From JBHHYS01 sp046757645 (GTDB lineage: Bacteria > Acidobacteriota > Terriglobia > Acidiferrales > 2-02-FULL-67-57): a stretch of DNA of 6,340 nt. The position numbers were made by a program, and so were the translations under genes. Shown here one piece after another: positions 1 to 4,741 of the stretch. How positions within the stretch are numbered: the stretch's first letter is position 1; each line of letters opens with the position of its first letter. The stretch lies in assembly GCA_046757645.1 (NCBI GenBank), contig JBHHYS010000119.1, positions 1 through 6,340 of the forward strand, given 5' to 3'. The notes beneath the pieces were generated by a model. It saw only the letters and a program-made list of their open reading frames with translations, was not told the DNA's origin and searched no databases.

Positions 1-75
1 CTCTCTGCCTTTCCGCCTCTCTGCCTCTCCGCTTCTCTGCGCTTTCTCCGTGCCCTCTGCGCCTCTGCGGTGAGG
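1..75 (+). repeat. Pyrimidine-rich 8-bp-periodic intergenic array
   Basis: This stretch is almost purely C and T, with isolated TGC or CGC triplets. The G of those triplets falls at 7, 15, 23, 31 and 39, an exact 8-bp period, then at 50, 59 and 67. It ends in CCTCTGCGGTGAGG at 62-75. Closely similar endings occur at 4633-4646 and 6093-6106, so this is one copy of a dispersed family and not a chance low-complexity run. No credible gene lies here. The left edge is cut by the window, so the full length is unknown. Confidence 0.7.
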
Positions 76-124
76 CCTTTCTCGGCTTCCCTAGTCCCCG
101 GCAGCCGCGCAGCAGCTGTGCCGA

Positions 125-133
125 TGCTATAAT
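125..133 (+). promoter_or_regulatory. Extended -10 promoter of rph
   Basis: TGC followed by a perfect TATAAT at 128-133 makes an extended -10 element. No good -35 hexamer stands about 17 bp upstream, as is usual for this promoter type. Transcription would start near 139-140, about 18 nt before the chosen rph start. GCTATARTG also precedes hemQ and the gene at 5496, which supports it as the local -10 context. Confidence 0.6.
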
Positions 134-157
134 GCCGCGCCGCCAGTGAGAGGCCTG

Positions 158-889
158 ATGCGAGCCGACAACCGCGCCGCCGATGAGCTCCGCCCCGTCA
201 AGCTGACCCGGAATTTCATCCCCACCGCTGAAGGCAGCGTGCTCATCGAGGTGGGCTCGACCCGCGTCATCTGCACCGCCACAGTGGAAGAAGGCGTGCC
301 CCCCTTTCAAAAAGGCACCGGGAAAGGCTGGATCACCAGCGAATACGCCATGCTGCCCCGCGCCACCCTGCAGCGCACTCCACGCGACACCAGCCGCGGG
401 CGCCCCTCGGGCCGCTCGCAGGAAATCCAGCGGATGATCGGGCGCTCGCTGCGGGCCGTCGCCCAGCTCGACGCCCTGGGGGAGCGCACCATCTGGGTGG
501 ACTGCGACGTCATCCAGGCCGATGGCGGCACCCGCACCGCCTCCATCACCGGTGCCTATCTGGCCCTGGGGCTGGCCTGCCAGCGCCTGATGGAGATGCG
601 CATTCTGCGCAGGCTGCCCCTGAGCGACTGCGTGGCCGCCACCAGCGTGGGGCTTATCGAGGGCGCGCCGCTCCTCGACCTCACCTACGAAGAAGACGTC
701 CGCGCCCAGGTGGATATGAACGTGGTCGGCACCGGCAGCGGCCGCCTGGTCGAAGTCCAAGCCACCGCCGAAGGCGCTGCCTTTTCCCCGGAGGAGTTCG
801 AGCGGCTGCTGGCGCTCGCCCGCGGCGGCATCGAGAAGCTGCTCGCCAAGCAGCAGGAAATCCTCCACCTCAACTTCGCCCAACCCTAG
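158..889 (+). CDS. rph: Ribonuclease PH
   Basis: RNase PH is a phosphorolytic 3'-to-5' exoribonuclease that trims tRNA 3' ends and works as a hexameric ring in the cytoplasm. The 243-residue product matches the usual length (E. coli about 238) and is colinear with the family throughout. Visible motifs are RPVKLTRNF near residue 12, GKGWITSEYAMLPR near 55-68, Arg86 in GRSQEIQR, the phosphate-binding GTRT at 124-127, Asp180 and Asp186 (metal-binding positions) and AEG near 204. I chose ATG 158 because GAGAGG ends 4 nt before it. GTG 146 in the same frame would add four residues but lies very close to the predicted transcript start. Many bacteria carry rdgB directly after rph; here a repeat/transposase block of about 1.3 kb separates them. 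Identification is secure; the exact start is moderately sure. Confidence 0.97.
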   Translation: MRADNRAADELRPVKLTRNFIPTAEGSVLIEVGSTRVICTATVEEGVPPFQKGTGKGWITSEYAMLPRATLQRTPRDTSRGRPSGRSQEIQRMIGRSLRAVAQLDALGERTIWVDCDVIQADGGTRTASITGAYLALGLACQRLMEMRILRRLPLSDCVAATSVGLIEGAPLLDLTYEEDVRAQVDMNVVGTGSGRLVEVQATAEGAAFSPEEFERLLALARGGIEKLLAKQQEILHLNFAQP

Positions 890-920
890 TGAGAGACGCG
901 CGCTGAAGGGCAGGATAAAG

Positions 921-960
921 GCCGCTGTGGCCCAGCGGCAGGAGCCGCTGGGTTGAACTC
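921..960 (+). repeat. REP-like palindrome, copy A, with an extra upstream arm
   Basis: The 35-bp unit at 926-960 is identical to copy C at 2138-2172. Its core is a perfect 9-bp stem, CCCAGCGGC (931-939) with GCCGCTGGG (944-952), around an AGGA loop, followed by the conserved flank TTGAACTC. Unlike copy C, it is preceded by GCCGCTG at 921-927, which can also pair with CAGCGGC at 933-939. Two mutually exclusive hairpins are therefore possible. It lies 31 nt after the rph stop codon and could affect the rph mRNA 3' end, although no T-run follows. Confidence 0.85.
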
Positions 961-980
961 ACCTCACAGCTAGCTATAAA
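953..980 (+). promoter_or_regulatory. Possible promoter with -35 inside REP copy A
   Basis: TTGAAC at 953-958 (4 of 6 matches to TTGACA) lies in the REP flank. TATAAA at 975-980 (5 of 6 matches to TATAAT) follows after 16 bp. Predicted transcription would begin near 987, about 30 nt before the TTG start of the interrupted gene at 1016. This rests on motif matching alone. Confidence 0.4.
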
Positions 981-1015
981 ATCTGCGGACATCAATCCGG
1001 TCGAGGGCGCCGAGC

Positions 1016-1549
1016 TTGTTTTTCAAGAAGAAAATAAGCGTTGAGGAGTTAGCGGAGCAGCTCCGCCTTCTCCCCGCAAGAATGTTCAATCAAGAGGCAC
1101 TTCGCAAGTCCGTGGAAATGAGCGGCGTCTCTCTAGAGGCACAACCTGCTTACAACAATGCAATGTGAGAATGGTTGTTCCTTGGCCTTTTTGTCGTTGC
1201 GGAGGGTGTCTCCAGTGCGTGTGGCAATAACAATGAGCTTCGCGACCGCTTCATGGACGCCTTCTTCGATCGCTTTTACGCAGGTATGGCTCAAGCTGGG
1301 ATCAAGGGCCACGATCTGCCAGACCTCGAGAGAGATATACAGAAACGGTTCAGCGAATACTATTCCGCCTTGCAGAATTCAGCTGGTGCGGGGCCAATGT
1401 GGCACCTAACGAAATCCGTCTCGATGAACGTCTTGAGCAGAGAAGAGTCAGACCCCAGTTCCGTCGCTTTCGGGCTGTGCGCTGCCGAGGCCTTTGTTGA
1501 GGGCGTAAAGACAGTAAGGCAATTGGTCGAAAGCTTTAAGGTTGTGTGA
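1016..1549 (+). pseudogene. Small unknown gene interrupted by one in-frame TGA
   Basis: One frame is open from TTG 1016 to the TGA at 1547-1549 except for a single TGA at 1166-1168 (codon 51). Read through, it gives a 177-residue protein starting FFKKKISVEELAEQL, with a hydrophobic stretch just after the interruption (EWLFLGLFVVAEG) and a largely helical remainder. GAGGG at 1003-1007 lies 8 nt before TTG 1016, a good ribosome binding site. The context NNAM-stop-EWLFL suggests an original TGG (Trp) changed to TGA. I recognise no family. Composition is AT-richer than the flanking housekeeping genes, which suggests acquired DNA. The terminal stop codon overlaps REP copy B, so the original C-terminus may have been different. 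Alternatives are re-initiation at TTG 1175 giving 124 residues, UGA readthrough, or a sequencing error. Confidence 0.6.
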
Positions 1550-1578
1550 GTTCAACCCAGCGGCTCCCGCCGCTGGGC
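1548..1578 (-). repeat. REP-like palindrome, copy B (inverted)
   Basis: This is the reverse complement of copies A and C over 31 bp with one mismatch, in the loop. The stem CCCAGCGGC (1556-1564) with GCCGCTGGG (1569-1577) is fully preserved around a TCCC loop, and the GAGTTCAA flank is intact. It overlaps the last two bases of the stop codon of the preceding broken gene and ends 10 nt before the transposase ATG. With copy C it forms an inverted pair around the transposase. Confidence 0.85.
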
Positions 1579-1588
1579 AGCCAAACCA

Positions 1589-2134
1589 ATGGCACGCCGA
1601 CACAAAGCCTCTGAACATCCGGTTCATTTCATCTCGGGCTATGTGCGGCACCGCGTTCCGCTGTTTCAAACCCGACCGCATTTCGCGCAATTGTTCCTCG
1701 ATGCCCTTTGCTTTTACCGGCAAAAACTCGGGCTGCGAATCTATGGTTACGTCGTCATGCCCGACCACTACCACCTACTACTCGGCTTTCCCTACGGCCT
1801 TCGGATTAGCGATTTCCTGCGGGACTTCAAGAGCTACCTAAGCAGGCAAATCGTTGAGCGGTTGACTACGGAGAAAGACTTGGGCCTCCTCCGGCGGTTC
1901 CAACTCTCGCGCCCTCGGAAACGACGCCGAGACCCAACCTATGGAATCCTTCAGCCGGACAACGACGATCGCGTGATCTACACAGAGAAGTTTTTTCAGC
2001 AAAAACTTCGCTACATCCACAATAATCCGGTTAGAAAAGCATTGGTGGCTGCCGCGGCCGATTATCCTTGGTCGAGTTGCCGCAGCTACCTGACTGGGGT
2101 TGCTGACCCGATTGCGCTCGATGCGTGGAGTTGA
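1589..2134 (+). CDS. REP-associated tyrosine transposase (RAYT, Y1/HUH family)
   Basis: RAYTs are single-strand DNA endonucleases of the IS200/IS605 TnpA superfamily that bind and cut REP palindromes. The 181-residue product shows the HUH metal-binding motif His60-Tyr61-His62 in YVVMPDHYHLLLGF. Its catalytic tyrosine is probably Tyr142 in LRYIHNNPVRKAL, followed by the family's YPWSS near 159-163. A basic patch (RPRKRRR) lies near 108-114. The length fits and no internal stop is seen, so the protein may be active. REP copies flank it in opposite orientation, 10 nt before the ATG and 3 nt after the stop, the arrangement expected when a RAYT lies with its own substrate repeats. No clear Shine-Dalgarno sequence precedes the ATG; the only G-rich bases (1575-1577) lie inside the REP stem, so translation may be weak or structure-controlled. 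It is AT-richer than rph and rdgB. Family assignment is firm; activity is inferred. Confidence 0.9.
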   Translation: MARRHKASEHPVHFISGYVRHRVPLFQTRPHFAQLFLDALCFYRQKLGLRIYGYVVMPDHYHLLLGFPYGLRISDFLRDFKSYLSRQIVERLTTEKDLGLLRRFQLSRPRKRRRDPTYGILQPDNDDRVIYTEKFFQQKLRYIHNNPVRKALVAAAADYPWSSCRSYLTGVADPIALDAWS

Positions 2135-2137
2135 CTT

Positions 2138-2172
2138 TGTGGCCCAGCGGCAGGAGCCGCTGGGTTGAACTC
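2138..2172 (+). repeat. REP-like palindrome, copy C
   Basis: This is a 35-bp exact duplicate of copy A in the same orientation. The stem is 2143-2151 with 2156-2164 around an AGGA loop, followed by TTGAACTC. It begins 3 nt after the transposase stop codon. Sequence identity with copy A ends exactly at the unit borders, which defines the repeat as 35 bp. Confidence 0.88.
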
Positions 2173-2176
2173 GTTA

Positions 2177-2220
2177 TGCCGGACAAAAAAGCGGGCTTTA
2201 GCCCCTGAGGGATAGCGGCA
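2177..2220 (+). repeat. Second palindromic repeat type upstream of rdgB
   Basis: This is a nested palindrome. TGCCG (2177-2181) pairs with CGGCA (2216-2220), and inside it GGGC (2193-2196) pairs with GCCC (2201-2204) around TTTA. An A-run (2184-2190) lies on one side and GAGGGA on the other. Its sequence is unrelated to the REP copies. Similar GGGCTTTAGCCC-type elements are, to my recollection, common between genes in Acidobacteriota. It ends 3 nt before the rdgB GTG and contains its probable ribosome binding site. Confidence 0.5.
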
Positions 2221-2223
2221 ACA

Positions 2224-2829
2224 GTGCCCACCCGCATCTATCTGGCCTCTTCAAACAAGGGCAAGCTGCGCGAGCTGGCGGCGCTGGCTGAGCCCGAAGG
2301 CATCGAACTGGCGCCGCTCTCGGACTACGACCAGCTACCGCGGGCCCGCGAGGACGACTCCAGCTTTGCCCTCAACGCCTTGGAAAAAGCCCTCCACTAC
2401 AGCCGCCGGCGCGACGGCCTCATCGTCGCCGACGATTCCGGCCTGGTGGTGGACGCCCTGGGCGGCGCCCCCGGCGTCCGTTCGGCGCGCTACGCTGGGC
2501 CCGCCGCCACCGACGAGGCAAACAACCGCAAGCTGCTCGAAGACCTGCGCGGCGTGCCAGAAGATAGACGCACGGCCCGCTACCTCTGCGTGCTGGTGCT
2601 GGCCCGCGAGCGGCGCCCGCTTGCAATCATCTCCGACTCCTGCGCCGGACGCATTCTGGAAGCACCACGCGGCCACAGAGGCTTCGGCTACGATCCCTTG
2701 TTCTTCTTCCCGCCACTGGGCAAGACCATGGCGGAGCTCCCGCTCGCGGAGAAGAATCAACACAGCCACCGCGGCAAGGCCTTTCGCAAGCTCCTCGCCT
2801 ACCTCCGGGACCGGGCGCCCGCGAGCTAA
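2224..2829 (+). CDS. rdgB: dITP/XTP pyrophosphatase (Ham1/RdgB family)
   Basis: This enzyme hydrolyses non-canonical purine triphosphates such as dITP and XTP to monophosphates, keeping them out of DNA and RNA. The 201-residue product has the normal family length. Visible motifs are SSNKGK at 9-14 (phosphate binding), the acidic EDDSSFALNALEKA near 43-56, ADDSGL with the catalytic aspartate at 70-71, GGAPGVRSARYAG at 80-92, GFGYDPLF at 153-160 and SHR at 181-183. The GTG at 2224 is the natural start because the Ham1 fold begins immediately (RIYLASSNKGK). GAGGGA at 2207-2212 lies 11 nt upstream, a rather long spacing, and sits inside a palindromic repeat. The usual partner rph is upstream on the same strand, now separated by the REP/RAYT block, so rdgB may depend on readthrough or on a promoter not obvious to me. 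Confidence 0.96.
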   Translation: MPTRIYLASSNKGKLRELAALAEPEGIELAPLSDYDQLPRAREDDSSFALNALEKALHYSRRRDGLIVADDSGLVVDALGGAPGVRSARYAGPAATDEANNRKLLEDLRGVPEDRRTARYLCVLVLARERRPLAIISDSCAGRILEAPRGHRGFGYDPLFFFPPLGKTMAELPLAEKNQHSHRGKAFRKLLAYLRDRAPAS

Positions 2830-2847
2830 TCCCCTCCCTCCTACTGT

Positions 2848-2874
2848 CCCCTCGAGCCGAGGGGTCTGCTTTTC
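2848..2874 (+). terminator. Probable intrinsic terminator of rdgB
   Basis: CCCCTCG (2848-2854) pairs perfectly with CGAGGGG (2858-2864) over an AGC loop, followed by TCTGCTTTTC. The T-run is short and interrupted, so strength is uncertain. It lies 19 nt past the rdgB stop codon and ahead of a separate hemQ promoter. Confidence 0.6.
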
Positions 2875-2922
2875 TGCCTCCGTGGCTTCGTTTGCCCCTT
2901 TTGCTTCTTTTGCCTCGTTTGC
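2862..2922 (+). repeat. Pyrimidine-rich 9-bp-periodic array upstream of hemQ
   Basis: TTTGC-type units recur with their G at 2894, 2903, 2912 and 2921, an exact 9-bp period, after irregular CTGC units at 2868 and 2876. It shares the lead GGGGTCTGCTT and the following CTGCCTCC with the array at 6190-6240. The last unit runs into the hemQ -10 region. On the opposite strand it would encode Glu-Ala-Lys-like tripeptides, but that frame only shadows rdgB. Confidence 0.65.
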
Positions 2923-2928
2923 TATAGT
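2920..2928 (+). promoter_or_regulatory. Extended -10 promoter of hemQ
   Basis: TGC plus TATAGT (2923-2928) forms an extended -10. A weak -35-like TTGCTT lies at 2901-2906 with a 16-bp spacer. The transcript would begin near 2935, leaving about 26 nt of leader containing AAGGAA (2951-2956), 4 nt before the ATG. Confidence 0.55.
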
Positions 2929-2960
2929 GTTGGCTTCACATCCCAAGAGCAAGGAAACCA

Positions 2961-3671
2961 ATGAACCAGCAAAGCAGCGACAGCCGTCGCCAGTACGTCA
3001 ACTTCCTTTTCTACAAGGTGGATCCCGCCTGGCGGCGTCTGCCGGCGCAGGAGCGGGATCAGGGCAAGCAGGAGTTCTGCCGGGTGGTGGAGGAGTACGC
3101 CGACAAACGCATGCTCCTCCTCCCTTACTCCCTGGTAGGCATCCGCGGCGATTGCGACTTTATGCTGTGGCGGGTAGGCCTCGAGCTCGAGCCCCTGCAG
3201 CAGATGGCCGCCCGGGTGCTGGCCACCCGCCTGGGCCACTACCTCACCGTTCCCTACTCCTACCTCTCCATGACCAAGCGCTCCATCTACCTGGTCGGCC
3301 ACGAGCACGAAGGGCAAACCGACAGCCGGGGCCGCATCGTTCCCGGCCAGCACAAGTACCTGTTCATCTACCCTTTCGTCAAAACCCGCGAATGGTACCG
3401 GCTCACCGAAGCGGCCCGCCAGGGCATCATGAAGGAGCACATCGCCATCGGCCACAAGTACCCGCGGGTCAAGCTCAACACCACCTACTCCTTCGGGCTC
3501 GACGACCAGGAGTTCGTGCTCGCCTTCGAGTCCGACCATCCGGAGGACTTCGTCGACCTGGTGATGGAGCTGCGGGAATCCGAAGCCAGCCGCTACACCC
3601 TGCGCGACACCCCCATCTTCACCTGCGTCCACCGCTCCCTGGACGAAGTCCTCGGGCTGCTGGGCGGCTAG
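2961..3671 (+). CDS. hemQ: Coproheme decarboxylase, chlorite dismutase family (HemQ/ChdC)
   Basis: HemQ/ChdC converts coproheme III to heme b with peroxide by two oxidative decarboxylations, the last step of the coproporphyrin-dependent heme route. The 236-residue product spans both ferredoxin-like halves of the chlorite dismutase family. The C-terminal half has YPFVKTREWY, where Tyr137 fits the redox-active tyrosine of ChdC, and MKEHIAIGHKYP, where His160 is the probable heme ligand. TYSFGLDDQEFVLAFE near 175-190 and RYTLRDTPIF near 211-220 are also family features. The ATG at 2961 has AAGGAA 4 nt upstream and its own promoter and is the only reasonable start. Chlorite-degrading activity is unlikely because the YPFVK/EWY context is that of the decarboxylase branch. 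Family assignment is very sure; the exact reaction is inferred from the branch. Confidence 0.92.
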   Translation: MNQQSSDSRRQYVNFLFYKVDPAWRRLPAQERDQGKQEFCRVVEEYADKRMLLLPYSLVGIRGDCDFMLWRVGLELEPLQQMAARVLATRLGHYLTVPYSYLSMTKRSIYLVGHEHEGQTDSRGRIVPGQHKYLFIYPFVKTREWYRLTEAARQGIMKEHIAIGHKYPRVKLNTTYSFGLDDQEFVLAFESDHPEDFVDLVMELRESEASRYTLRDTPIFTCVHRSLDEVLGLLGG

Positions 3672-3739
3672 TGCCGCTCCAGCGGACTCGGCGGGAGGGA
3701 AGGGGCCAGAAATCTTGAATCGCTTGGCGGAAAGTTGAA

Positions 3740-3784
3740 ATGAAAGTTCTGATCGCCGGGCCCATCAACGGGGAACGGCACTAA
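3740..3784 (+). CDS. Possible 14-codon leader ORF upstream of nth
   Basis: ATG 3740 opens a short frame (MKVLIAGPINGERH) ending at TAA 3782-3784, 10 nt before the nth ATG. A GGCGGAAAG stretch lies upstream. It could be a translated leader, the 5' remnant of a lost gene or chance. The gene-like N-terminus MKVLIAGP is the only reason to list it. Confidence 0.2.
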   Translation: MKVLIAGPINGERH

Positions 3785-3794
3785 GCATCCGGCC

Positions 3795-4505
3795 ATGGCC
3801 GAAACCGCCACCCACGCCCGCTACCCCGTCAAGATCAGCTTTCGGCGGGTGGCCAGGGCGCGCACCCTGCCGCAGAAAACCCGGGTGAAGAAAATTCTGG
3901 GACGCCTGGACCGCGCTTACCCGGTCGCCCAGTGCGCCCTCGAACACGCCAATCCCCTGCAACTGCTGGTCTCCACCATTCTCTCCGCCCAGTGCACCGA
4001 CGAGCGGGTCAACCAGGTGACCCGCAGCCTCTACCAGAAGTACCGCAGCGCGGCGGACTTCGCCTACGCTGACCCCACGGAGCTCGAACAGCAAATCCGC
4101 CCCACCGGCTTCTTCCGCACCAAGACCAAGGCCATCATCGGCGCCGGTAAAATGCTGGTGGAGAAGTACAAGGGGAAGGTGCCCCGCACAATGGAAGAGC
4201 TGCTCGCGCTCCCCGGGGTGGCGCGCAAGACGGCCAACGTAGTGCTGGGCACCGCCTACGGCATTCCCAGCGGCATCGTGGTCGATACCCACGTCATCCG
4301 GCTGGCGCGCCGTCTCGACCTCACCCGCCAGAAAGACCCCAAGAAAATCGAGCCTGAGTTGATGAATATTATCCCGCAAGACAAGTGGATCCAGTTTTCC
4401 CACCAGTTGATCTGGCACGGGCGGCTGGTCTGCCAGGCCCGCAAGCCCCGCTGCCCCGACTGCGCCCTCGAAGACCTCTGCTACGCCAAAGACAAAACCA
4501 TCTAG
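3795..4505 (+). CDS. nth: Endonuclease III (DNA glycosylase/AP lyase)
   Basis: Nth removes oxidised pyrimidines from DNA and cleaves the resulting abasic site, starting base excision repair. The product shows the full family pattern. LVSTILSAQCTDERVN lies near 58-73, and the helix-hairpin-helix LPGVARKTANVVLGTAYG at 139-156 carries the catalytic Lys145. VVDTHV holds the catalytic Asp164. The [4Fe-4S] cluster is bound by Cys213, Cys220, Cys223 and Cys229 (C-X6-C-X2-C-X5-C). At 236 residues it is about 25 longer than E. coli Nth, the excess being a basic N-terminal extension. ATG 3795 has no strong ribosome binding site close by (GGGGAA is about 19 nt upstream). GTG 3885 would give a 206-residue protein of more typical length, so the start is uncertain. 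No clear promoter is seen after hemQ; transcription from upstream is possible. Function is secure. Confidence 0.96.
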   Translation: MAETATHARYPVKISFRRVARARTLPQKTRVKKILGRLDRAYPVAQCALEHANPLQLLVSTILSAQCTDERVNQVTRSLYQKYRSAADFAYADPTELEQQIRPTGFFRTKTKAIIGAGKMLVEKYKGKVPRTMEELLALPGVARKTANVVLGTAYGIPSGIVVDTHVIRLARRLDLTRQKDPKKIEPELMNIIPQDKWIQFSHQLIWHGRLVCQARKPRCPDCALEDLCYAKDKTI

Positions 4506-4537
4506 TCGCCCGGCGGGCCCACTCCGCCTCCGGGTAG

Positions 4538-4575
4538 CGGCGATGAAGGCGCCGCCTTCGTCGCCGGCTTTTCTC
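4538..4575 (+). terminator. Strong intrinsic terminator of nth
   Basis: A 12-bp stem (4538-4549 with 4555-4566, one G-T wobble) closes a 5-nt loop and is followed by GCTTTTCTCT. It lies 33 nt after the nth stop codon. The T-tract merges into the next pyrimidine-rich repeat array. Confidence 0.75.
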
Positions 4576-4646
4576 TGCCCTTCTCTGTGTCCTCCGTCTC
4601 CTCCGCTTCTACTGCTTCTTTTTCTCTCTGCGTCTCTGCGGTGGGA
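4570..4646 (+). repeat. Pyrimidine-rich periodic array between nth and the minus-strand gene
   Basis: C/T-rich DNA has regularly spaced G residues at 4587, 4596, 4605 and 4614 (9-bp period), then 4630 and 4638 (8-bp), ending in CTCTGCGGTGGGA. That end nearly matches the ends of the copies at 1-75 and 6032-6106. I see no gene in it. The rest of this gap, up to 4741, is GC-rich without recognisable structure. Confidence 0.65.
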
Positions 4647-4741
4647 TAGCTGTGTGGTACGTCAGGCTGGGCCGGGGCGGTTTCTCTAGCCCGGGTGACT
4701 TGCTCACGGGGGTCGCGGACTGCTCATTCCAGATTGGCGGG

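Noticed and set aside
1166..1230. Selenocysteine insertion at the in-frame TGA
   Set aside because: No convincing hairpin stands at the right distance and the local context favours Trp; kept only as an alternative.
1158..1409. 83-residue plus-strand frame starting near the in-frame TGA
   Set aside because: It is in a different frame from the coherent 1016-1549 protein and lacks a plausible composition.
1448..1774. 108-residue minus-strand frame across REP copy B
   Set aside because: It crosses a palindromic repeat and overlaps the transposase on the opposite strand; no motif or start signal.
921..2172. CRISPR array from three repeat copies
   Set aside because: There are only three palindromic copies, one inverted, with spacings of several hundred bases and genes between, and no cas gene; REP elements explain them.
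2031..2237. 68-residue minus-strand frame over REP copy C and the second palindrome
   Set aside because: It is a translation of repeat DNA, of the kind that often yields spurious hypothetical proteins.
2335..2961. 208-residue minus-strand frame with Glu-Ala-Lys/Asn/Thr repeats
   Set aside because: It lies opposite rdgB and the periodic array. The tripeptide repeats come from the 9-bp array and the rest is an antisense shadow.
3670..3688. Terminator after hemQ
   Set aside because: Only a bulged hairpin (CCGC with GCGG plus AGT/ACT) is present and no T-run follows.
2366..3718. 450-residue plus-strand frame across rdgB and hemQ
   Set aside because: It overlaps two well-identified genes in another frame, is Pro/Arg/Ala-rich and has no recognisable motifs; typical of high-GC shadow frames.
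3715..3744. Promoter for nth (TTGAAT plus a -10)
   Set aside because: The bases at the expected -10 position do not resemble TATAAT closely enough.
3765..4418. 217-residue minus-strand frame opposite nth
   Set aside because: It is antisense to a clear endonuclease III with all catalytic residues; no independent support.
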